Positions 1 to 6,376 of a stretch of 8,023 bases of DNA are shown here, in pieces (position 1 is the stretch's first letter; each line of letters begins with the position of its first letter). The position numbers were made by a program, and so were the translations under genes. The DNA lies in NCBI GenBank assembly GCA_009827205.1, contig WUAK01000128.1:1-8023 (forward strand), read 5' to 3'. Origin of the DNA: Phycisphaeraceae bacterium (GTDB taxonomy: Bacteria; Planctomycetota; Phycisphaerae; Phycisphaerales; UBA1924). A model generated the notes under the pieces. That model had not been told where the DNA came from and made no database searches. It saw nothing but the letters and a program-made list of their open reading frames with translations.

Positions 1-1370
1 GTCTGCTCACCCGGGTCGAGAACCTCGCCGTACTTGTTGAGCAGGGCGATGGCCTCGTTGATGAGTCTGGTCTGCTGGCCGCGGGCCGCGTTGCGTGCCT
101 TGGACCCGTCGGGGTCGTTGCGCTGCGGGCGGACCTCGACGTTTGCGATGTCGTACTGGAGACGGCGCAGTTTGCGGAGCGCTCTTGTGATGCCCTCGGA
201 CCAGCGGTCGAGCTCGCGACGCGCCGCGTCGGACTCGCCGTCGCCGTCCGAGTCGTCGAGCACGTACGCGACGTCCTCGATGCCCATCTCGAAGAACAGG
301 TCATCGAGCGAGTCGGCTGTGCCCTTGGACACATCGAGCTTGTACGCGAGATCTGCGTCGAAGGTCAGAGCGTCGTTGCCCAGATTACGCACGAGGTCGT
401 AGTCGGTGTCGGCGTTCTCGTCCTTGCCATCATCGGTGATGAGAATCCAGTCGCCGGGTGCTTCGCCCTCGAGGTAAACGGGCTTGCCGTTCTCGATCTT
501 GTAGCTGAGTACGTAGCTCTTTTTGGTCATCGCGCGGACGAGGCGTGCGTCGTGCCCGCCCTCGATGGCCATGCCCTCGACGTGGCCGAGCCTGAGCGAT
601 TTCTGCTTGTCGCGGACGACCTCGTCGCCCATGGACCCGAACAGCTCATCGAGATCACCGACACCGCCCATGCGGCCGTCGCTTGTGAAGTAGATGTCTT
701 CCTTGATCAGCGGGAGGAAGGCCAGGCCGCTCATCGCACGCTCGACCCAGAAGACGACCTGGGGCTCGTGGTCCCACTTGGCTCGCATCTCGTTGGTGAA
801 CACAGGCATGATCGACTCGGAGATGCGGTACTCCTCGAAGTCGCCCATGTCGTCGGTCAGCTCATCGGTAAAGCCTTCGAGCTGCTTCCAGTTGTTGTTG
901 CACTTGACGATGATCACGTCCGCGTTCATCTCGCGGGCTTTCTCGACAGCGTCGGCGACCGGGGTCTTGCTGATGTCCCAGCCGACCTTGCCGGTCAGCT
1001 CCATGACGTAGACACGGGTCGCGTTCTCGGGCATGTCGGCTTCTGCTGCGTCGGCGCGATCAAACGTCGGCGTAGCGCTGGCCGAGCCATCGGTTGTCTG
1101 GCTCAACTCGGTGATCGAGATGATCTCGCTGCGCTGATAGGTTTTCTGTGCCGACATGGTGCCGACCCAGAGAACCGTCTCGACCTCGCTGTCGTTCTGT
1201 TTGACGATCTCGACCTTGACGGTCTGACCCGTCGTCAGCAGGATCTCGTGGGTCGGCTCGGCTGCGAAGCTCATCTCAAGAGCTGGTGCCGCGGCTGCGG
1301 CGGGCGCGGCTGTCAGAGCGAGACCCGCGACGCCCAACGTCAGGGCTGCGGCTTTGGCCAGGCGTGTCAT
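1..1370 (-). CDS. Secreted ClpP-class/NfeD-like protein, C-terminus cut by the window edge
   Basis: An open frame runs from ATG at 1370 to base 1 without a stop, giving 456 codons of an unfinished protein. Residues 1-28 form a signal peptide (basic MTRLAK, then a hydrophobic Ala/Leu stretch ending in poly-Ala), so it is probably exported. Residues 41-90 look like a small beta-rich module (LTTGQTVKVEIVKQ, then YQRSEIISI). From about 119 to 365 the pattern fits the ClpP/crotonase fold of NfeD-type membrane serine proteases: VYVMELTGKVG, then an A-rich helix and ADVIIVK, VVFWVERAMSGLAF, a run like the NfeD helical part (VEGMAIEGGHDARLVRAMT), and ADLAYKLDVSKGTADSLDDL near 339-358. The usual TPGG loop is replaced by CNNNW, so protease activity is doubtful; Ser214 is the only obvious nucleophile candidate. 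A charged helical tail follows (385-450). AAGGA lies 7 bases before ATG 1370; an in-frame ATG at 1397 also has a good site (AGAGGA), so the start could be nine codons earlier. Family assignment is by pattern memory; function is unknown. Confidence 0.62.
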   Translation of the reverse strand, partial: MTRLAKAAALTLGVAGLALTAAPAAAAAPALEMSFAAEPTHEILLTTGQTVKVEIVKQNDSEVETVLWVGTMSAQKTYQRSEIISITELSQTTDGSASATPTFDRADAAEADMPENATRVYVMELTGKVGWDISKTPVADAVEKAREMNADVIIVKCNNNWKQLEGFTDELTDDMGDFEEYRISESIMPVFTNEMRAKWDHEPQVVFWVERAMSGLAFLPLIKEDIYFTSDGRMGGVGDLDELFGSMGDEVVRDKQKSLRLGHVEGMAIEGGHDARLVRAMTKKSYVLSYKIENGKPVYLEGEAPGDWILITDDGKDENADTDYDLVRNLGNDALTFDADLAYKLDVSKGTADSLDDLFFEMGIEDVAYVLDDSDGDGESDAARRELDRWSEGITRALRKLRRLQYDIANVEVRPQRNDPDGSKARNAARGQQTRLINEAIALLNKYGEVLDPGEQ

Positions 1371-1481
1371 CGATCGTTCCTTTCGGTCAGTCGCCATTGC
1401 GATTCCTCTTAATTACGGATGCCCATCCCACTCACCGAACCGATCGCTCGGGCGTGGAATTCCGGTTCGCTCCCCTGCCAA

Positions 1482-1495
1482 TGAGCAAATGCTCA
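1482..1495. repeat. Short perfect palindrome in the gap upstream of the NfeD-like gene
   Basis: TGAGCA-AA-TGCTCA is a perfect 6-base inverted repeat with a 2-base spacer. It lies 87-112 bases upstream of the two candidate start codons of the NfeD-like gene. The 1398-1621 gap holds no credible gene. It also contains a looser inverted repeat (CGAACCG 1436-1442 with CGGTTCG 1463-1469), a TATAAA on the minus strand at 1532-1527 without a good -35, and a GCCAG-AC-CTGGC repeat at 1595-1606. The spacing of the palindrome suits a dimeric repressor operator, but nothing in the window identifies a regulator, and a 12-base match can arise by chance. Confidence 0.3.
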
Positions 1496-1621
1496 AGCCA
1501 CGACCTGGGCCTCATCCGGGCATCAGTTTATACGACAGATACACCCGATCGGTGCTCTTCTGACGCGATTGACGGGATCAAACCCAGGCGGACGGCCAGA
1601 CCTGGCTCGCCCCGTAAACCC

Positions 1622-3016
1622 TTAGACGCCCGATCCTCCCCCGGGTTCCTGAGTGTTGAGCAGTTTTTGAGCCAGTGATTTCGCACCCTCAAGGTCCGAT
1701 ATTCGACCCTCAAGCTGTGCGTCATAGACCTCGCTCAGCACCTCCTTGAAGGCTGGGCCCGGGCGGAACCCCATCGAGATGAGCACCTCGCCTGTCAGCA
1801 GGGGTTGGGGCTCGAGGCCCGAGGGGCTCGCACGCAGTTCCGCAACTCTCGTTGAAACCAGATCGGCAAGGGGCGAATCGACGGCGGCGACACACGCGAG
1901 AGCCGACCCGAACTCTGATTTGACAGCGAGCCTTTTCTGGAACGCGACGGACCGATCGAACCAGTCGGCGTGCAGATCGCGCGCGATGCGGATGATCGCG
2001 TCGACCGAATCGTGCTCGGTGTTCGAGAGGCAGAGCGCCTCGCGGTAGAGGCGAGTCTCACCATCGAAGCCCTGGCGGTCGATGATCCAGGCAGCCATCG
2101 CGCAAGGGAAGTCGGCGGAGGCATCGAGACCCGAGAGTCTCAAGAGGCTGCCCGAGCCCGGCGCACCGAAAATTGCTCGTTCCAGGTCGAGGACTGCCAG
2201 CAGCTCAACCGCGCGTGCGCGGCTCGTGTGCGAGAGCATCCGCCTGAGTTCCTGACCAACCCGCTCGACGCTCACGCCTGTGAGATCCCCCGCGTGCTCG
2301 GTGATCGCACCCGCGGTGACCGGATCGATCTGGCAATCGAATCTCGCGGCGAAACGCACAGCTCTCAGCGCACGAAGGTGGTCCTCAGCGAGCCTGTCCT
2401 CTGGGTTTCCAACGGCACGGATGAGTTTGTCCTCGAGATCCCGCATGCCTCCGACATGGTCCACAACGTGGCCGTGGATGCTTGGCGAGTCTTCCGCGGC
2501 GAGCGGATCGAGAAACAACGCGTTGATCGTGAAGTCGCGACGGTTTGCGTCGGCGATGTCGTCGGCGAACTCGACCGAGTCGGGCCGGCGTTTGTCGGAG
2601 TAGCTGCCGTCCTTGCGGAATGTCGCGACCTCGACGCCCTCGCTGGGTCCGGTCCTGACGATGACGACGCCGAAGTGAGCGCCGACGTGCGCCGTCGAGC
2701 GGAAGAGCTTGGCGATGTCCTTCGGTCTTGCGTCGGTAGCGACGTCGAAGTCCTTGGGGTGCAGGCCCAGGAGTTCATCGCGGACGCACCCGCCCGCGAA
2801 GAGGGCTTTGTATCCCGAAGCCTGCAGGACCCGGACGACCTCTACCGCGTCTCGCCTTGCGCGCAGCGCATCAGTCGTCGGGTTATCACTGCCGCCCGTT
2901 GATCCTGTCTCGCTCAACGAAGAATCCCCGGTTAGATCCGTGCTGTTCGGTGCACGCCGAGGCACAGGATGCAACCGTTGTGCCGATCGCTCAAGGCTTG
3001 AACGTCCTCGCAGCAC
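1622..3016 (-). CDS. cca: CCA tRNA nucleotidyltransferase / poly(A) polymerase family protein
   Basis: This 464-residue cytoplasmic enzyme belongs to the class II nucleotidyltransferases that add CCA (or A/CC only) to tRNA 3' ends, or poly(A) to RNA. The head domain shows GGCVRD (75-80), the metal-binding acidic pair in KDFDVATDA (Asp89, Asp91) and RRDFTINALFLD (159-170). The neck shows GNPEDRLAEDHLRALRAVRF (203-222), and the C-terminal part has GFRPGPAFKEVL (416-427), which favours a CCA-adding enzyme over PcnB. No long basic C-terminal tail, typical of proteobacterial poly(A) polymerases, is present. CCA-, A- or CC-adding specificity cannot be decided by eye. The start is a GTG (3014-3016) 6 bases after the upstream thioredoxin stop, with no clear Shine-Dalgarno. 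The first ~52 residues are low-complexity and lie before the conserved domain, so a TTG at 2917 (residue 34) is an alternative start. Probably co-transcribed with the thioredoxin gene. Confidence 0.87.
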   Translation of the reverse strand: MLRGRSSLERSAQRLHPVPRRAPNSTDLTGDSSLSETGSTGGSDNPTTDALRARRDAVEVVRVLQASGYKALFAGGCVRDELLGLHPKDFDVATDARPKDIAKLFRSTAHVGAHFGVVIVRTGPSEGVEVATFRKDGSYSDKRRPDSVEFADDIADANRRDFTINALFLDPLAAEDSPSIHGHVVDHVGGMRDLEDKLIRAVGNPEDRLAEDHLRALRAVRFAARFDCQIDPVTAGAITEHAGDLTGVSVERVGQELRRMLSHTSRARAVELLAVLDLERAIFGAPGSGSLLRLSGLDASADFPCAMAAWIIDRQGFDGETRLYREALCLSNTEHDSVDAIIRIARDLHADWFDRSVAFQKRLAVKSEFGSALACVAAVDSPLADLVSTRVAELRASPSGLEPQPLLTGEVLISMGFRPGPAFKEVLSEVYDAQLEGRISDLEGAKSLAQKLLNTQEPGGGSGV

Positions 3017-3022
3017 CCCATA

Positions 3023-4408
3023 TCACTGACCCGCCAGCATGGATTCGATGCGATCGGTGAACTCGCTTCTGAGCTGCGCGTGACGCGTCGGCGCCGCCGG
3101 TCCGACAAAGCCCTGGTGTACACCGGTGATGTTTCCCGCAGCATCGACAAAGACGACGGTCGGGTACGCCGCGACCTTGTCGAGCGCGCCGAGCCTCTCG
3201 GTTGCTTCAGCCTTGTTGCGGTTGCCCGCGACGAGGATCTGGAAGGGCACTTCTTTGGACTGGATGTACTTCTCGACCGCGAGGGCCTGTTCCTCGAATT
3301 CCTTCGGTGACTCGAAGGCGAGACCAACGATCTCGAGGCCCTGATCGTGATACTGCTCATAGACAGACGTGAGGTACCGCGTGGCGTCGGCGCAGTTGTG
3401 GCACCAGGTGCCCATGACATAGATCAGCCTGGGCGAGCCCTGCGGCGCAATTTCTGAGAGGTTCACTTCCTGTCCCTGCGTGTCGCTGAACGAGAGGTCG
3501 GCGAGTTCGATACCGTCGTTCCACTTGGTGAGTTCGAACAGGTTTGGCAGCGCCGCGTCGCCGTCGGGGGAGGCGGTGAACCCCTCCGCATGGTGCGCGA
3601 GTGATCGGAAGGTGCCGATGAGGGTGCCGTCGGCTTCGAGGGTGCCGTCGTAGAGCAGACCCGAACCGCCGGTGAATCTTGAGAGCCTGAGCCTGCCGTT
3701 CTGGAATGTGCCGGCGAGGTGCCCGTCGTCACCGGTTGGTGTCATGACCGTGCCGTAGACGTTGATGCCGTCGGGAAGCGTTTGCAGCTCAGCAACCGCG
3801 GGGCCCTTTCTTCTGTCGAACGTGACGGACCATCGCTCAGCAAGCTTGGCGGGTTCTGCATCTTCATCCGAGTCTTCCGATTCGATCCACTCGAAGCGTC
3901 TCGTGTCGCTGACCTGCGCCGAGAAAGGCAGTCTGTACTCGACGTTCTCGCCCTCGCTGTTGGCGCGGGTGTAGATGTACTCACCGCCGAGGCCTGTGTT
4001 TGTGGAATTGATCGTTGCTTCTATGCGGGCGTCTGTGTTTGGGAACGTGATGGTGTAGGACGGGTTGTTGTTCTCGAGCTTCGCCGGGAGCGTCTCGACT
4101 CCGTTGCGCAGCCAGATGTCCCAGAAGGGCAGCTTCTGCTCGTCTCGGTAGAACCTGACAACGAAGTTGAACGAGAGCACTTTCGCGTCGGGCAGCTCGA
4201 TCTCGCCCCTCCAGATCCCCTTACGTGGGCCCCAGTCGACTGTGTTCTCGTCGTTCTGAACCTGCCTCGGCGGCGGCTCACCCGTAACGTCCATCTCTTC
4301 GGGCTGCGGCAGCTGCTCGGCCTGCGCTGAGGCAGCAGGGGCGAAACCGAGCAGCAAAGCAACCAGCAGAGCCGAGACACAACTCGTGAGTGTGGGAAGT
4401 TTGTTCAT
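3023..4408 (-). CDS. Secreted TlpA-like thioredoxin-domain protein
   Basis: This is a 461-residue exported protein. Residues 1-30 are a signal peptide (MNKLPTLTSC, a Leu/Val core, cleavage near ASAQA). Residues 55-290 are a beta-rich region of no family I recognise, starting with GIWRGEIELPDAKVLSFNF and containing an acidic insert (ESEDSDEDAEPAK, 176-188). The C-terminal part from about 300 is a TlpA/AhpC-type thioredoxin fold: a strand LIYVMGTWCHNC with the redox pair Cys336 and Cys339, then VGLAFES, and the cis-proline in AAYPTVVFVD (Pro416). The WCxxC motif indicates thiol-disulfide exchange in the envelope; its substrate is unknown, and the N-terminal domain may supply partner binding. 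I chose ATG 4408 because it places the signal peptide at the N-terminus; the frame is open to 4465, but that would overlap the divergent riboflavin gene. No Shine-Dalgarno is evident; a TATGAT lies 6 bases upstream. The stop is 6 bases from the nucleotidyltransferase start. Confidence 0.86.
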   Translation of the reverse strand: MNKLPTLTSCVSALLVALLLGFAPAASAQAEQLPQPEEMDVTGEPPPRQVQNDENTVDWGPRKGIWRGEIELPDAKVLSFNFVVRFYRDEQKLPFWDIWLRNGVETLPAKLENNNPSYTITFPNTDARIEATINSTNTGLGGEYIYTRANSEGENVEYRLPFSAQVSDTRRFEWIESEDSDEDAEPAKLAERWSVTFDRRKGPAVAELQTLPDGINVYGTVMTPTGDDGHLAGTFQNGRLRLSRFTGGSGLLYDGTLEADGTLIGTFRSLAHHAEGFTASPDGDAALPNLFELTKWNDGIELADLSFSDTQGQEVNLSEIAPQGSPRLIYVMGTWCHNCADATRYLTSVYEQYHDQGLEIVGLAFESPKEFEEQALAVEKYIQSKEVPFQILVAGNRNKAEATERLGALDKVAAYPTVVFVDAAGNITGVHQGFVGPAAPTRHAQLRSEFTDRIESMLAGQ

Positions 4409-4414
4409 GCCCCG

Positions 4415-4420
4415 ATCATA
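4415..4420 (-). promoter_or_regulatory. Candidate -10 element for a leaderless thioredoxin transcript
   Basis: Read on the minus strand this is TATGAT, five of six matches to the sigma-70 -10 consensus. It ends 6 bases before the ATG at 4408, which would place transcription start at or next to the A of the start codon. No good -35 is visible at 17-bp spacing (TGGTAG). Lack of a Shine-Dalgarno before this ATG is consistent with a leaderless mRNA. This is inference from spacing alone. Confidence 0.4.
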
Positions 4421-4438
4421 GAGCCCGTGGGCCTCACC

Positions 4439-4444
4439 TACCAT
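4439..4444 (+). promoter_or_regulatory. Candidate -10 element for a leaderless riboflavin-gene transcript
   Basis: TACCAT fits the TANNNT pattern with four of six -10 consensus matches and ends 5 bases before ATG 4450. No -35 and no Shine-Dalgarno are seen. It overlaps the -35 position of the opposing candidate promoter in the 41-base divergent gap (4409-4449), so the two could interfere. The match is weak. A promoter inside the thioredoxin signal-peptide coding region is equally possible. Confidence 0.25.
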
Positions 4445-4449
4445 GGTTG

Positions 4450-5637
4450 ATGCTCGATACCGCATTCAGCACGATCGACGAGGTTCTCGCGGATCTCAGG
4501 CAGGGCAAGATGATCGTTCTCACGGACGACGAGGACCGCGAGAACGAGGGTGACATCGTGATGGCCGCCGAGTTCGTGACACCCGAAGCGATCAACTTCA
4601 TGCTGAGCGTCGCCCGCGGGTATATGTGCCTGAGCCTGACCGAGGAGGACTGCGACCGCCTCGGCCTGCACGCTCAGAGCCCGATCAACACGAGCGTGAG
4701 AGCCACCCCGTTTACGGTCTCGATCGACGCCTCGCCCGCGCACGGCGTGAGCACGGGAGTCAGCGCCAAAGACAGGGCCGAGACGATCAAACTCGCGATC
4801 GACCCCAGCTCGAAACCGGACGATTTCGTCAGGCCCGGGCATATCAACCCGCTCCGCGCCCGCGACGGCGGCGTGCTCGTCAGGATCGGGCAGACCGAGG
4901 GCTCCGTGGATCTCTGCAAGCTCGCTGGGCTCAAACCCTCGGCGATAATCATCGAGATCATGCGCGACGATGGCGAGATGGCGCGTGTCCCCGATCTCAT
5001 CGAGCTCTGCAAGCAGCACGGCATGAAGATGTGCTCGGTCAGACAGATCATCGAGCACAGGCTCAAACGAGCTGGCATCGTTGAAAGGCTTGACCCGAAA
5101 CCCGGCACGAAGATCGAAACTCCCGAGGGCGAGTTCAATCTCGTGGCGTTCCAGTCGGTTGTGGACCCGCTGCCTCATATCGCTCTTACCGTCGGCGATG
5201 TCGGTGCGCTCGATTCTTCCTCCGGACAGGTCATCGAGTCCGACAAACCGACGCTCGTGCGCGTCCACAGGCGCGATCTCCTGGGTGACATCTTCATGGC
5301 GTCGGGCGACGCGCAGCCACACTCGACGGGCGACATCCTGCGGGCCTCGATGCGGGCGATCCAGAAAGAAGGAAGGGGAGCGCTGATCTACCTCAGACCC
5401 CACGGCCTCGGTGATGGTCTCAGCCAGCGACTCACAAGACCCGCGGGTCACTCGGTGGAAGACGCTCCGCAGCAATCGGTCTCCGCACCGATGCTCGAGT
5501 ACGGCGTGGGGTGTCAACTCGTCAGGGCGCTTGGCATCTCCAAGATCCGGCTGCTGAGTAATTCGAGCACCGAATACCCCCAGATCGAGGCGTTCGGACT
5601 TGAGATTGTTGAGCGGATGCCGCTATCTCTTAAGTAG
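4450..5637 (+). CDS. ribB: 3,4-dihydroxy-2-butanone-4-phosphate synthase with degenerate GTP cyclohydrolase II domain (RibBA/RibBX-like)
   Basis: This 395-residue cytoplasmic enzyme of riboflavin synthesis converts ribulose 5-phosphate to DHBP and formate. Residues 1-205 are the RibB domain: DDEDRENEGD (26-35, Glu31 a metal ligand), STGVSAKDR (101-109), RPGHINPLRAR (128-138) and IIEIMRDDGEMARVPDL (167-183). The metal-binding His of the RGGHTE motif (His153 in E. coli) is Gln148 here (RIGQTEG). Residues 210-395 match the GTP cyclohydrolase II fold (LVRVHRRDLLGD at 269-280, ALGISKIRLLSN at 360-371, final IVERMPL). The three zinc cysteines are absent (the first is Asp276), the Cys-rich loop is replaced and about four residues longer, and RQEGRxIGL has become RPHGLGDGL (316-324), so this half should not cleave GTP. 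A separate RibA would then be needed elsewhere. Similar RibBX fusions are known in Proteobacteria. The ATG start has no Shine-Dalgarno; TTG 4447 directly precedes it. No FMN riboswitch fits in the 41-base upstream gap. Confidence 0.92.
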   Translation: MLDTAFSTIDEVLADLRQGKMIVLTDDEDRENEGDIVMAAEFVTPEAINFMLSVARGYMCLSLTEEDCDRLGLHAQSPINTSVRATPFTVSIDASPAHGVSTGVSAKDRAETIKLAIDPSSKPDDFVRPGHINPLRARDGGVLVRIGQTEGSVDLCKLAGLKPSAIIIEIMRDDGEMARVPDLIELCKQHGMKMCSVRQIIEHRLKRAGIVERLDPKPGTKIETPEGEFNLVAFQSVVDPLPHIALTVGDVGALDSSSGQVIESDKPTLVRVHRRDLLGDIFMASGDAQPHSTGDILRASMRAIQKEGRGALIYLRPHGLGDGLSQRLTRPAGHSVEDAPQQSVSAPMLEYGVGCQLVRALGISKIRLLSNSSTEYPQIEAFGLEIVERMPLSLK

Positions 5638-5754
5638 AACCACTGATCTACATGCGATGTTTGGTAAACTATCGGTACACCGGTGGCCGGGTGTAGATAC
5701 GCGCTCGTGTGGGCGCACCTGGCACCGCAACCAGTACTGATAAGAGGGAACACC
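5638..5754. other. Gap between the riboflavin gene and the DUF1579 pair
   Basis: This 117-base stretch holds no gene. It has several small inverted repeats: GTTT-GGT-AAAC (5659-5669), the palindrome CACCGGTG (5678-5685), and TACACC with GGTGTA (5676-5681 and 5690-5695). None has a T-tract, so I see no rho-independent terminator after the riboflavin gene. TAAACT (5665-5670) is a possible -10 for the DUF1579 genes, but its -35 is poor. AAGAGGG at 5742-5748 is the Shine-Dalgarno for ATG 5755. The repeats may be operator or leader structure; that is a guess. Confidence 0.35.
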
Positions 5755-6363
5755 ATGCTTCACAGCACATCGAAGATCGGTCTCACGCTTGCTGCCGGGA
5801 TCGCCGGCGGTTTCATGCTCAACGCTTCGCTCGCGCCGAGCCATGCGCTCCAACCCGAGGGCGAGATGCCGGACATGGACGAGATGATGGCTCAGATGGC
5901 GCTGCTTGGCGCACCCAACGAGCACCATGAGAAGCTGGCGCGCACTGTCGGCGAGTGGAGTGTCGACGCGACATTCAATATGCCCGACGGCAGCGAGATG
6001 AAGGGCACAGGCTCAATGAGCTGCAAGCAGATCCTCGACGGCCGGTTCATCAAAACCGATTTCAACATGCCCGAATTCATGGGCATGCCCTTCGTCGGCA
6101 TCGGGTACAACGGCTACGACAACTCGACCGATAGCTACCAGGGTGTCTGGATGGACTCGATGTCCACCAAGATCTTCATGATGGACGGCGAATTCACGAG
6201 CGACGGCGAGTACATCGCGGTCGGTGAATCCGCGATGGGCACCAAGATGAAAATCGTCTCAACCATGCCCGATGACAACACCATCGAGGACAGCTTCTAC
6301 GACTCGATGGACGGCGGCGCGACATGGATCCAGAGCGGCACCATGGCCTACACACGCAAGTAA
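5755..6363 (+). CDS. Secreted DUF1579 family protein
   Basis: This is a 202-residue protein with a signal peptide (residues 1-31: MLHSTSKIG, a hydrophobic Ala/Gly/Leu core, a likely cleavage after SHA). The mature part matches the DUF1579 pattern: EHHEKLARTVGEWSVDATF (56-74), ILDGRFIKTDF (93-103), GIGYNGYDNSTDSYQGVWMD (115-134), and a final SGTMAYTRK. DUF1579 proteins are predicted lipocalin-like beta-barrels of unknown function, common in planctomycetes; no catalytic residues can be named. It is strikingly methionine-rich (22 of 202 residues), including DMDEMMAQM and FNMPEFMGM. The ATG has a good ribosome site (AGAGGG, 6-7 bases away). The frame is open upstream to 5683, but that extension would put 24 unlikely residues before the signal peptide. 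It is followed 13 bases later by a paralogue, so the two are probably one operon ending at the terminator near 6915. Confidence 0.85.
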   Translation: MLHSTSKIGLTLAAGIAGGFMLNASLAPSHALQPEGEMPDMDEMMAQMALLGAPNEHHEKLARTVGEWSVDATFNMPDGSEMKGTGSMSCKQILDGRFIKTDFNMPEFMGMPFVGIGYNGYDNSTDSYQGVWMDSMSTKIFMMDGEFTSDGEYIAVGESAMGTKMKIVSTMPDDNTIEDSFYDSMDGGATWIQSGTMAYTRK

Positions 6364-6376
6364 GGAAACACGACCC

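Noticed and set aside
552..1412. Plus-strand open frame of 286 codons opposite the NfeD-like gene
   Set aside because: It is antisense to a frame with a signal peptide and family motifs. High GC content keeps antisense frames open, and its product shows no recognisable domain.
1398..1621. Rho-independent terminator after the CCA-adding enzyme gene (GCCAG-AC-CTGGC near 1595-1606)
   Set aside because: The loop is only 2 bases and no T-tract follows on the minus strand.
1970..2902. Plus-strand open frame of 310 codons opposite the CCA-adding enzyme
   Set aside because: It mirrors a clearly conserved coding region; no domain or ribosome site supports it.
4409..4449. FMN riboswitch before the riboflavin gene
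   Set aside because: The gap is only 41 bases, far too short for the RFN element, and its conserved core is not seen inside the neighbouring gene.
4409..4465. Extended N-terminus of the thioredoxin protein (start at 4465)
   Set aside because: It would place 19 residues before a textbook signal peptide and overlap the divergent riboflavin gene.
4438..5517. Minus-strand open frame of 359 codons opposite the riboflavin gene
   Set aside because: The plus strand encodes RibB with intact family motifs. The antisense product is Asp/Arg/His-rich, as expected for a GC-rich shadow.
5634..5651. Hairpin over the riboflavin gene stop codon (GTAGA with TCTAC)
   Set aside because: A 5-base stem without a T-tract is too weak to call a terminator.
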